DNA of 64,000 bases, from contig CAWZYM010000003.1 in NCBI GenBank assembly GCA_963966185.1, forward strand, positions 1-64,000. The letters are read 5' to 3'. A model generated the notes under the pieces. That model did not search any database. It saw only the letters and a list, made by a program, of their open reading frames with translations, and had not been told where the DNA came from. How positions within the stretch are numbered: the first letter of the stretch is position 1; each line of letters opens with the position of its first letter. Position numbers and translations under genes: made by a program. Of the stretch, positions 34,571 to 45,051 are shown piece after piece. This stretch comes from Rhabditoides inermis (lineage: Eukaryota > Nematoda > Chromadorea > Rhabditida > Rhabditidae).

Positions 34571-35544
34571 CACATTAAAAAAAATTACTCGAAGCAATCA
34601 ATAACCCGAAGCAGACAAATGACGAGAAGCAGCGAAAGGAACATGGAACCTGGACACTTAACTGGAATCATAAATGACATCAGGCGCATGTTCATATAGA
34701 TTGAATCCCGTGTTTGCTGACAACATCGTTGGCTCAGTTGGAGGGTACACTATCAACCAAGCCTGTAGTTGAACGGAGAAATTATGGCGACGATACGCAG
34801 TTGAGCTTTTAATTCTATGTTCTATGGTGTCTTCAGTGATCACGAGGTTCGGATAATTGAGCATACATTGCAGGGGTGCAGTCTCCCCGGACTTATTAAC
34901 TCGTGATTAAACTAATGAGAAAAATGTGTCATAATCGATTCGCGCAAGGGCCTAATCGAATTTCCGAGCAAAAAAAACGTAGACTATATAATATATGACA
35001 CAAAGTATGAAAAAGTGCAAACGATGTGCTGTCATTCCACTGTTGCAGAGACACATATATCGCTTGAATGTTTGGAAAGACTTATTTTACTGAATTATGG
35101 AAATTATGAATTATGCGTTGTATCTCCGTCAATTATAGTTTGCGGATTAGTTGTTCAGAGAGGGTACAAGTATTCCCCAGAGTCATATCACACAAAGATG
35201 CAAGATGAACGATATATATGTATATCTTTATTTCATATCTTTATTTCATACATAGTTATGGTAGCGATACAATATGGTTTGAGATGCGCGGTACAGAACT
35301 AAGAGGAGTTTCGACAGAGTTCTGAGGCTACTCGATCCTTGCCCAGACGATGCGCAGACAGACCAAGGGAATTCCTGCCCCCCCCCCCCCCCCTCAGACA
35401 CTGTTGATTAGAGCAGCGTATGCGGGGGTAGGAAACCTTTCATACCACTTACCAGGATGGGGTTCGCGGCCGGTGGGATAGACCGTATCGGAAAGTTATT
35501 GAAAGCTCAGAAGTTCAGAAGAACTTCATTCTTACCCCGGAAAT
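34571..35544. other. AT-rich intergenic region
   Basis: No gene recognised. Contains a C14-type run at 35379-35393. Presumably holds the promoter of the chemoreceptor gene. Confidence 0.4.
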
Positions 35545-36285
35545 ATGTCTGAGCTGAGGCTTGGCATCTTTTTCGTGTATGGCTCTTTCGGCATCGCTTT
35601 CTACATATTGGTTTTGGTGGCTTTGTGGAAAAGAAAGGAACATTTTCACGCACACTTTCTCGTCTTGATTTATCTGTCGGCGGGAGTTGTGAGTCGAGTT
35701 ATCAAATAGAAAGAATGAATCGATTGAGTTTTCATATTAGAACATTTTCACGTGGTGCAACGGGTTTCTATCTTCAAAAATCCCTGGGAACACTACTGCA
35801 AATGGTGAGCGTGTGGCTAATCTTCCCCTGTATTTCCGCTTTCAGGATTTTTCGCGTTTTTCCTGACTTCGTTTCCATCGTTTTTCTCCAGTATCATTTC
35901 ATTTTTCTCGTATTCGATGGCATTTGCGCAATATGCGTCTAATCTAGCCGTTTCTTTGAACAGGTGTGTTTCGTGCATCGAAAATGTTGTGATGATGTTA
36001 AAAAAAAACAGGTTCACCAGCATTGCACTAGGACTACGATCGGAAAAGGTTTTTTTTTTAAATACTAAAGTCCTTTTTATAAAATTTATAAATGAATCGT
36101 TTTTCAGATCTGGCGCGCATACCTCATTCCTTTATCATTTATATTCATTTTGTTATTACCAGTTGTGTTTACGTACCCTATCATTACTGATAACGTTACA
36201 TACAAAATCAACGACAATGACGTGTTTGGACTCTTGCCAAGTATGGTAAGGATTTAAGCATTACTGTAATACGGAAACAGAGAGC

Positions 36286-36341
<56 letters not shown>

Positions 36342-37535
36342 CATGAACTTTCAGGGCGGAACACTTTACGGAAAAGTCGTCATTTTCGGGGTTGTGAATA
36401 TCTCTCTCAATTTCCTTGTAAACCTGGCATCTATCTGTATTCTAATGATAAACCACAAGACGGTAATCAGCTACGATCTTATTATATAATATAAATGTAT
36501 AAAATACAATAATTATAAATTTATCAAAACTCAATTTTTAGATCGCTGCACGTTATGAGAAACAACTCTTTCTCATTGGATTCGTTCAGTTCGTCATTCA
36601 ACTTTTCCTATTTTCGATTACGGTAACGGTGGTGTTTTCATAATTTTTTTCTAAGGGAACACTTTTAAATTATATTCCCTTTTAAATTATATTCCCAATT
36701 TTAAATTATTTAAATTATATTTCCAATTCGTATTTTTAAAATGAGCACACTTTTAAATTGTATCCCCAATTCGTATACATATGAAATATCAAAAACAACT
36801 TACTCGTACTTGCGGGGAAAACCAGTTTGGTATGAAAATACCAAACTGGCAGACTATGAAAATAAACAGAACATGCAGAGAACGCGTTGCGGTTATTACA
36901 TTTTGCGTAAGAAGTGTGCTTTATGCATTATTGACACTTTGTGCGTATGGAGTGTGCTCCATAGACAATACACGCTATATCTCACTACAATTTTCCAAAA
37001 CGTTTGTTCCACACAATATTGTTGTGTTGCATGTTGTATAGCTACATACATTGTTACGATTTACACGATTTACATAGTTTTCGTGCATTTTAACACTGTA
37101 CATTGTGAAACGGCCATAACACAGCAACATTTCGATATTTTTTTCTGATTCTGATGGTATTCCTTCTTGTTCTCGCAGCTCACCCGCTACCTGGCCATTC
37201 ATCTCTATGTTTCACCCATATTCATGGAGTACTCGGCGATTCTCGTGCCGTTCGGAAGTGACGCTATCACTCTATCACCGCCCTGGGTGATTGTCATGTG
37301 TAGGTGAGGAAGGGGAGGGGGAGAGAGAGGGAGGGAAGGAGAGAGAGAGAGAGAGAGGGAGAGAGAGAGAGAGCGAATTCCCCCTTGCAGTTCGGAAGTG
37401 AAGAGGTTCATCTGGCAGACATCGCGTTGTCGCAGAGGGAAGGTTGATGCTATGGCCACCGGTAGGAACACTTCTGTCGCCTCTAACCAGGCCTTCGTGC
37501 GAGCCGCCAAGAACCGCGCCACCACAGTCAATTGA
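35545..37535 (+). CDS. Nematode seven-transmembrane chemoreceptor (Srv/Srg type)
   Basis: Putative G-protein-coupled chemosensory receptor of the neuronal membrane. Exons: 35545-35688, 35741-35804, 35846-35963, 36012-36048, 36108-36245, 36355-36462, 36542-36622, 37179-37303, 37391-37535. Phases agree; 319 aa. Hydrophobic segments match seven helices: TM1 from GIFFVYGSFGIAFYILVLV, TM3 ending SLNRFTSIALGLRSEK, TM4 IPLSFIFILLLPVV, an outer loop with an N-glycosylation-type NVT, TM5 VVIFGVVNISLNFLVNLA, TM6 FLIGFVQFVIQLFLF, and TM7 with SDAITLSPPWVIV, the helix-7 motif of the Srg superfamily. The tail is short and basic. Introns 5 and 8 carry GA tracts. The subfamily (srv versus srg) was not resolved. 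Confidence 0.85.
36276..36340 (+). repeat. GA microsatellite, chemoreceptor intron 5
   Basis: Uninterrupted (GA)n ending 14 bp before the acceptor of exon 36355. Confidence 0.9.
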
Positions 37536-38708
37536 AGTTTCATGCAGCTATATGTACGCGTGTATGTATTCATTAGTCGTTATACAATTACATTGATACA
37601 TTGATAATTACATTTTAAAAAAAACTTGTTGCAATAGACGGTTCAAGGGGTTGGAGAGCCCCCCCCCCCCGCCCTCCGGAAATCATCTCTGGAAGACGGC
37701 AGCGCACTCTTGGACGATCTACAATGGGATCTCTCTCCTCTCTCCCCCCTCTCTCTCTGTCTATCTCTCTCTCTCTCTTTCTTCCGGAAATGATGAATCT
37801 ATCACTTCATCATTCGCATCAATACAAAGAACTGACGCAGAAAAGCGAGTCGACACTCGAGAGACGAATGTGAGAACCTACTTGCATGGAAACAGCTGGA
37901 GATGCATTCGAAACCACGTTGTCTCATGAAATGATAGGATCGAGAAAAAGCTATGCCAGCGGTGCAGAAAGTGCGGCAGCTGCATTCCGGGGAAGCAACG
38001 ACGATACATACCGATCGCCGCGTTGTGAACCTGTAATAACATTTCTTCTGCCGCTTTCCAACGATGGCTCCATATTTGAGATTCGTTTTGTTGTATTTCT
38101 TTTCCTATCTTGATACCTTATCTTTTTTTTATTTTGCAAGAGCACTACTTGTTAAACATCGTATAAATTACATCTGTTACCAGTTTCAAAAAACTCTTCA
38201 ACCCCTCGTAGAATCTGTCTTATATAGGCTACTAGAATCACTGATCTAACAGTAGTGCACTATGTAGGAGAGATTCTAAGCGACTATATAGGAGGGAACT
38301 AGGCGACTATGTAGGAGAAGTTTTTTTTCCTATTTTGTAAACGGTGTTTAATGACGTCATCTTGTTCTAAAATAAGAATACAATTGTACAAAAGTATTCT
38401 CATTAGCAGTACAACAGCTTGGCAACGACAAGATTTGAACTTACGATTTAGCATTTATGACATGTTTACTATTCTGCACTCTTACCACTGCGCTATCCGG
38501 GCACCACGATAGGAACGTCTCTTTTGAGAACACAATCCCGCAGCAACAAATATACGCTTAGCACTTCCACGATCCAGTTTATTGATCAAGAACATGTGTG
38601 AATACTCAAAAACTAAAGCGCATCAACAAGCGCACTGTTTTGATGACATTTATATTATTTTGATGAATATTATAAAATTATATTTTCTTCCTACATAGTC
38701 GACTATCT
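37536..38708. other. Intergenic region with short repeats
   Basis: No gene recognised. Holds a CT tract (37733-37780), GACTATGTAGGAG repeats (38258-38320) and a tRNA-like sequence. Confidence 0.45.
38425..38508 (-). repeat. tRNA-derived SINE-like sequence
   Basis: On the minus strand GGATAGCGCAGTGGTAAGAG (A box, Lys-like D arm) and AAGTTCAAATCTT (B box) are present, with an unpaired, stretched middle. Not a plausible functional tRNA. Confidence 0.5.
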
Positions 38709-39570
38709 AATCAACTATGTCAAATCAAATCAAATCAAATCAAATATTTATCCAGAATCGCTTATTCACGTACATATTGCACGCATGAGAGATGGTTTGG
38801 TTAGCGCTGGGAAATGAGATCGTTCCATTTTCGGCGGTCGTTGGTCACTGTCCGTCTCCATTCTTTGCGAGCATGTGTCCTCGGTAGATCGAAGGCATCT
38901 ACGAAGTCATCCTCCCACTCCTTGTGTGGTCGTCCAGGTCGTCCAGTCTTCTTGGGGGTCCAATTGACTGTAGCCTTTGCCCATCGATGGCCGTCCGCAT
39001 TGTAGAGTCGTTCCGTGAACTTCCATTTCCGGTGTCGTACTTCTTGCAGAACGTCTCGTAGCCGAGTCATCTGCCGAATAGTGCTGCTCCGGATCCGGTC
39101 GCGTAGGGTGACTTCCAGCATCTGGCGCTCCATATTCCGCTGCGCAGTCCGTAGTCGCATGAGTTCGTTTTGGGGGAGACTCCATGTCTCACATCCGTAC
39201 GTCAAACAGGGAAGTACTCCGGCGCGAAAGACCTTCCTGCGGAGTCGCATCGGAGCTCGTCGTAGTGTCAAGAAGTGCTTGTGTCGTTGGAACGCGGCCC
39301 AGTTACTCTGGATGCGGCGGGTCGTTCTTCTGACAGCTCAGCAACCTCCCGAGGTAGTTGAACTCGTCCACGTATTCAATCCTCGTTCCGTCGAGGGTAA
39401 TCTCCGTCTTGTGTGCGTTCGTCATCACCATCGTCTTCTTCCTATTCACCTCCAGTCCGTACTTCTTGCTTTCCTCGGCAATGTCCTTGAGCATCCTTTC
39501 TGCTGCCGACGCAGATTTCGCGAAGACAGCCACGTCATCCGCATAGGCGAGGTGTGTCAATCAACTATGT
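38709..39570 (-). mobile_element. 5'-truncated RTE-like retrotransposon with 12-bp target duplication
   Basis: The minus strand encodes the C-terminal part of a reverse transcriptase: HLAYADDVAVFAKS (YADD active site), a region ending EFNYLGRLLSCQ (39560-39303), then after a frame break AGVLPCLTYGCETWSL ... to 38801 (typical RTE/craniate-LINE C-terminus, TGRPGRPHKEWEDDF). The 3' end carries an (ATTTG)n tail (plus strand CAAAT repeats 38721-38745), the simple-repeat tail of RTE elements. Both flanks carry AATCAACTATGT (38709-38720 and 39559-39570), a perfect target-site duplication. The coding part is broken and 5'-truncated, so the copy is dead. Confidence 0.88.
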
Positions 39571-40408
39571 AGGCGAAACAAGTAGCTGTCCTATATAGTC
39601 GACTAGCTAGTCGCCAAGTTTCCAAAACCCATTCTAGTTTCCTACTAGGACGGGGGTCAGATTCTAGTTTCCTAGTAGGACGGTCCAGGCTAGTGTTTGT
39701 GATCTCCAGAAAACAACGCAGGCCAAATCAATCTCTGAGCGTGATTCTGAAAAGAAAACAAAGCAGGTTAACGAAAAACCCTGCCCTCGTTTCGGTCTAG
39801 GCATATTTCAAAGTCCAGACACTCGCTGGAGGCAGTCATCGACGTTTTTGACCATAACTCGGCTCTGAATCGATGAAATCTCATGTTTCAAAGTTTTTAT
39901 GAAAGCTATAGTCTTTCTTCTATAATATTAGGGACCCACTCCGATAAGAATAGTGCAACATACGTAACACAAAGTACAGTAATCTGGTATCAACTTCAAG
40001 CGAAGATTACGGTACTTTAATAGACACGAAGGCAGCTGAATTTTCGATATGTTGTTGAGAAGATCAAGAGCTTTCGAATGATGCCTTCAGATTGTAAATC
40101 CGAGTGGAGGACCTATAACACCTTCCTCGTAAGTGCGAGTCTATTATATCATCACTTGCTGCACACACCACACCAGCTGCAAGCTCCAACACCAAAACCC
40201 TTTGTACTCATTCCATTCAATCACAGATCACACCGACATGTGGTGGTATTTGCACCATACGCGATGAAAGCTCTGTTACACTCTAAATTCCATGCACAGT
40301 CCAGCACGCTTCAAACTGTTTGCGGCATTTTCAGTGGACTTGATGTTTTCACATCTAGAACGCTCACTTCCTATTCCCACTTTTCTATATTGATTTTTTT
40401 CAGGCACA
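39571..40408. other. Upstream region of the F-box gene
   Basis: Two copies of CTAGTTTCCTAGTAGGACGG (39633-39685) and no exon recognised. The gene's ATG follows an acceptor TTTCAG (40399-40403), a possible trans-splice site. Confidence 0.4.
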
Positions 40409-43400
40409 ATGGATACAAATATCAAGTCTAAGTTCAAAGAAAAGGTGAGTCCACTAGCAAGGTTTCAATGTTCTGAATTACGTTTCAGTCTCTGCTGTCT
40501 CTGCTCCCCGTCGAAATTCTCCGCAAAGTTTTCGACACGCTCAATCCTCTCGAGCGACTCTGCGTCGCAGCCAGCAGCCACGAAAACAAGTAGGCAAAGT
40601 CTTGATAATTATGATAATTATAATAATATGTTTATTCATAGTACTTGTGGAAGGTATGCGCAGGGAGTGTATACCCTCCACCAGTACTATACGGAAACAG
40701 TTATTTTTCTAATTGTACATCATATGCAATCAATTTACAAATTACGGGTTACAAAACCATTTATGCAACAGATGCTAAATGTCTCTTTTTTCAGCGAGGT
40801 CGCACAAACAGCTGGCTCCCTCCAGTCAGTGGTGATTCTCGACCTCAACCAGGTGATTTTTTATTAATGTTTAAATATAATATTAGAATAAATCAACATA
40901 CAAAATAATTTATTGTATTATTATAAAATAATATAATATTTGTAGATGCGTTTGTATTTGCACGATGATGTCGCTTCTCCTGCGGAAATAAAGACTGAAC
41001 GGAGAGGTGAATACGGAAACTGTTACGAATGCTACTCGAACTTGGAAACGGCAGAGAAGTAAGCTCATTAAAGGGAGTGTACCCTCTGGTTTTCGAAGTT
41101 GAGTTAGCATCAGAATATTGAAATATGTCATAAATAGCGCACTTTCTCATATATAAGTTATGCTCAAGTCGCCTTGAAGTTTGTTTAATTTTCGCTCGAA
41201 TACGCTCTTTCAAGAGAAAAGTGTGCAGAAATGTGCACGAACGTGCACAGTTGATGATGGTTTCTCCAACTTCCCGCCATTTGCTACATATGGTCCAATT
41301 GACAAAAGTGTATCGTTTTTGGTGTATTTTCACATTCCGATGCTAACTCTTCGAAAACCAACTTCGAAAACCAGAGGGTACACTCCCTTTAAAGTTAGCG
41401 TATCCTCTGTATTCATATTCACTGACATGTTCGGGGTTACGTTGAATGAAATGTGATGATTACACTTGTGTGAATGATATGGATTTAGAAAAAAGGAAAT
41501 AGTTTGTATCAGATTTTAGGTCAGAAAACTACTAATTGATAAAATAGTGTAAAACTCTAATTTATTAAAGAATTTGAAAGTAAAGACGAAAAAAACAAAA
41601 CAAAACAAAAAAAATAAACGCCCAATCCCGGACAGAGTTTACAGCCCGACCACGCAGAACTTACTGTACTGTCTCAATTTGTGCAGCTCCAAGACAAGTA
41701 TTGTTACTAACAGTTACTAATACCACTACTACTGATGCCGCCTACTGATAGAAATATACAAATTTTCGAAATTGCATATTTCATTAATTTGGATCAAACC
41801 ATGTTGAGAACTGTCTGTACCTATTCTACCCACACAGTTTTGTCCAAAACCACATTTAATCTAACAATCTACAACCTACAACATGTCGACAAGCTACCGT
41901 CGAGAGTTCGCAAAGTGTGGGGGGTACCTTGCCATTTGCTTGTAAATTCAAACCAATGTTTTCAGACGCACGGCGGTTCTGCAAGGATTCTCGGATCTGC
42001 ACAACGCTCCGTGCGCTGTGACTCGAGTGAAGATTGTATTGGTTCGTCGGTCATGGGGTGACGATACATAGCACGCTAGATTCATATATCAAAAAGTGGT
42101 GATCCTATCGTTCGTAACAACCAACGCAGCGCGCGCTCTCTCCAGGGACAGAAGCACCACTTCACCTGTCACCCCAAAAGTGGTGCTTCTCTTCTATCTC
42201 CCTAAAAACTTCAGACGGTCAACGTCCACCCACACCATCCGAATTCACCTGATCCGAAAATCAGCGAGAACGTGTTCGATTGGATCAAATTGTCAAGCAA
42301 GCAGACGGGAAAGATATACGATTGGATCTTGATTGACGGCAACAAGTAAGCGCGTTCTGATGAACTATTCGAAATTAGCATACCTTTTAGGTATGTTACT
42401 TTTAATATCGGTTGTGAACGCACAAGGAAGAGAGAACTTTGTGATTGCCAGCCCACCGATTGGCAAAGTCTCGAAAGCGCTTTCACGTCTCTAACGGAGG
42501 TGCGTTTACAGATCCCATTCTATTAAAATAACACACCACTCTAAATTTCGTGTATAAACCAAGAATGTCACGTGAAAGAATATCCAAATACTTTTAAAAA
42601 GTAATCATAAAAATGAAAACAAGAAACAAGAAAACAAGCCGCGAAGTTTTCATTTCGTAGTGAGAAATACCGAATCGGTAACTATGATCATACACGATTC
42701 GGTAATTCTCACTACGAAAAAAGAAATGGAAACTTCGCTGCTAATTTGTTTCATGTTGTGTTTATTTTAAGCATATAGTTTAATTATGAAAAGTTGTTGT
42801 ATTTAATATTCTTTCATGTGGCAGTCGTAGTTTACGTACAAAATTCATAGTGGTGTATTCCTTTAAATCAGTTTATCATCAAGATTCATACAAACTTCAG
42901 GCAATGCCCGCGCGTCATATTTGCATGAACAGATACGCCAGCACGGGAGACCTCATCTTCAAATCGATCCATGACAACACGGTGATTAAAGCAACAGTGG
43001 CGACTTATTTTCGACTCGGAGTATTATTAAAAATCATATTAACCTAACACATTTGCAGTATTAGCGAAAGAACGATGATTCCGCGTTACTTTCGATTCTG
43101 CAACTGCCGAGAATGCAGCTCAAAATTTGAATTTCCCGCCAACGCTTCACTGCAAAAACTGGGATCGGAGACATAACCGCAAATGAACACCGATCGATCA
43201 CTTGCTTGTTGGCTCAGTGCATGTGCGCTGCGTTGAAGCGCCCGAGGTCTTGCGGGTTCTATTCCGGTCACGGCCAAATGTTTTGCTTGTGTGAAAATGA
43301 GGAGCTGTGGCAGGTTGTGGCAGAAATAAGTCGCCACTGTTCCTTTAACTGATTATAATGATAATTTGAATGTTTGTAGCGCTCCATCCTTGAGTGCCTG

Positions 43401-44121
43401 AGTGGAGTCACAACTATCGAGAACGTCTATAAGATCTTCCCTCGACTGCGTCACTACCACAACACGAGCTCAATTTATGATGAAGAGAAGGCCACTTTGC
43501 ACCTCGCTATGCTGCGCTCTGTACGCGAAATGATCACGGTGATAATTACTGTTCCACACTCTGATTATTATTACTACAGGAGTTCGGTCAATCCGGAGAG
43601 CCGTTTTCCTTTCTGACATCTGTGTTGATTCCGAAAAACAACGAAGACTATACCGCACTCATTGAAGATATGAGCGAGTGGCACAAGGTTAACTTTTCAC
43701 GTTTTATTTGTTTTTGAAAACACACCTCCATATATTCCGTACATAGACAACGACTGCCACATGAAAGTTGAAAGAGATCGAAATACAATACAGCTTTATT
43801 TTTATTCTTTCACGTGGCATTTTTCGTTTACACACAAAACTTAGAGTGCTATGCTTAAGGAGCAGCTTGCACGAAAGGTCAAAAAAATTTCGCCGTTTCC
43901 CCATTGATTTTGAACAAAAAAATTTTGGGCTCATCTCGCAAGCTGCTTTAGAATGTGTGATTCAGACCGCGACTGCATCGAAAGACGGTCGTCTCAATTC
44001 GACGTTTCTGAAAGTTCTTCCGAATCGAACGAAACTGGAGTGCACCGTGTCTCTCCACATTGACTCCACCCATACGACTATCCACATCAAAGGAGAGAGG
44101 CTCGACCAGCCCAACGCATAA
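40409..44121 (+). CDS. F-box protein, nematode type
   Basis: Probable substrate receptor of an SCF ubiquitin ligase. Exons: 40409-40444, 40489-40589, 40795-40852, 40946-41058, 41966-42041, 42215-42345, 42391-42499, 42901-42981, 43380-43538, 43580-43687, 43966-44121. Phases agree; 375 aa. The F-box is at residues about 13-46 (SLLSLLPVEILRKVFDTLNP ... ERLCVAASS). The rest has no recognised repeat and ends with an alternating hydrophobic stretch (KLECTVSLHIDSTHTTIHIK), resembling the divergent C-terminal domains of nematode F-box families. The last acceptor was set at 43964-43965 because the earlier CTTTAG at 43946-43951 gives an immediate stop. Introns 4, 7, 8 and 10 are large and carry foldback or SINE-like insertions. 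Confidence 0.8.
41070..41392. mobile_element. Foldback element in F-box intron 4
   Basis: The left end TTAAAGGGAGTGTACCCTCT and right end AGAGGGTACACTCCCTTTAA are inverted repeats, extended by CTGGTTTTCGAAGTT and GAGTTAGCATC. It starts 11 bp after the exon 4 donor. Confidence 0.8.
42641..42738. mobile_element. 98-bp hairpin (MITE-like) in F-box intron 7
   Basis: Arms GCGAAGTTTTCATTTCGTAG...CCGAATCG and CGATTCGG...CTACGAAAAAAGAAATGG...CTTCGC pair over about 40 bp with few mismatches. Confidence 0.75.
43205..43280 (+). repeat. tRNA-derived SINE-like sequence in F-box intron 8
   Basis: A box TTGGCTCAGTGCATG and B box GGGTTCTATTCCGG about 50 bp apart. The spacing and missing stems argue against a real tRNA. 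Confidence 0.4.
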
Positions 44122-44271
44122 TTTCGTTTGTACATAGCAATACTACTTTCTAATATCACTCTCCTCACTTACTGCTTTTCTCACTAACCGATTTGTTCCT
44201 CTTATTACCTCAAAAATCATTCACATTTTTCTCATCTATGAATTCCTTTTCCGCATGTACGTTCTTGACCA

Positions 44272-44277
44272 ATAAAA
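44272..44277 (+). terminator. Polyadenylation signal of the F-box gene
   Basis: AATAAA 150 bp after the stop codon. The rest of 44122-44636 shows no gene. Confidence 0.45.
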
Positions 44278-44636
44278 ACCTTTACTTCAATCCACAAAGC
44301 TACAACACCTGTTGGCAAAACCTTTATCCGCATCGATATACAATAAACACACTATTTCCTCTGCTCACTACACTCTATCTGCTATGATCAATGCCTACAC
44401 AGGCAAACACATACAAGTAGTCAAATGTCGAAAAAAACATTGTAATTAGTATGTGATTACAACAACCAAAAATACAGTAATATACATAGCATACAGGGGT
44501 GACGCTGACGAGATTTCACCGACACATAATATGAGCAAGACTGCACCTCACAGAGCATAATACCACTACCGTATTCAATAATTATCAGTTTCTCCGTGAA
44601 CAAAAATGTATTTTTCAAAAATTCAAACAAAAAAAT

Positions 44637-44713
44637 CGGTCAGTCTACCTTCGGAAACTCGAGAAAACAGCGCGTCGCAATTCGAAGGAAGCCTTTTTTG
44701 AGGAGACTGACCG
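44637..44713. mobile_element. MITE-like element, CGGTCAGTCT terminal inverted repeats (copy 3)
   Basis: CGGTCAGTCTACCTTCGGAA ... TTGAGGAGACTGACCG. Same ends as 8190 and 31760. It lies 11 bp past the EDC4 stop codon, so inside its 3' UTR. Confidence 0.65.
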
Positions 44714-44724
44714 AGCCTTCCTTC

Positions 44725-44835
44725 TTACACAGTGGGTGTGTTAGCAAAGTTGCGGATCAGCTGACCAATCAGGCGTGCCTGCCGCTTCAGCGTCGAACTC
44801 GTGCACACGGCTTGGAAGTCTGAAAGACAGACGTC

Positions 44836-44900
<65 letters not shown>

Positions 44901-45008
44901 TCGCCTGCCAGGTTCTTGACGAGCGCCTCGACCACGGTGGGCACGTGCCTCGCAATGTGCTCGTCCGACGGTCGCAGCACCTCCACTATGTGCTCCATGT
45001 ACCTGCAA

Positions 45009-45051
<43 letters not shown>

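Noticed and set aside
32438..34699. A single 753-residue protein
   Set aside because: It fuses ORF1 and ORF2 of a retrotransposon through a wrong-frame stretch (about 33065-33345) caused by a frameshift.
36741..37148. 135-residue open frame inside the chemoreceptor gene
   Set aside because: Lies within intron 7 of a phase-consistent gene model; AT-rich with no recognisable motif.
43946..43956. Acceptor CTTTAG for the last F-box exon
   Set aside because: It yields an in-frame stop after two codons. The acceptor 15 bp further on gives a full in-phase final exon.
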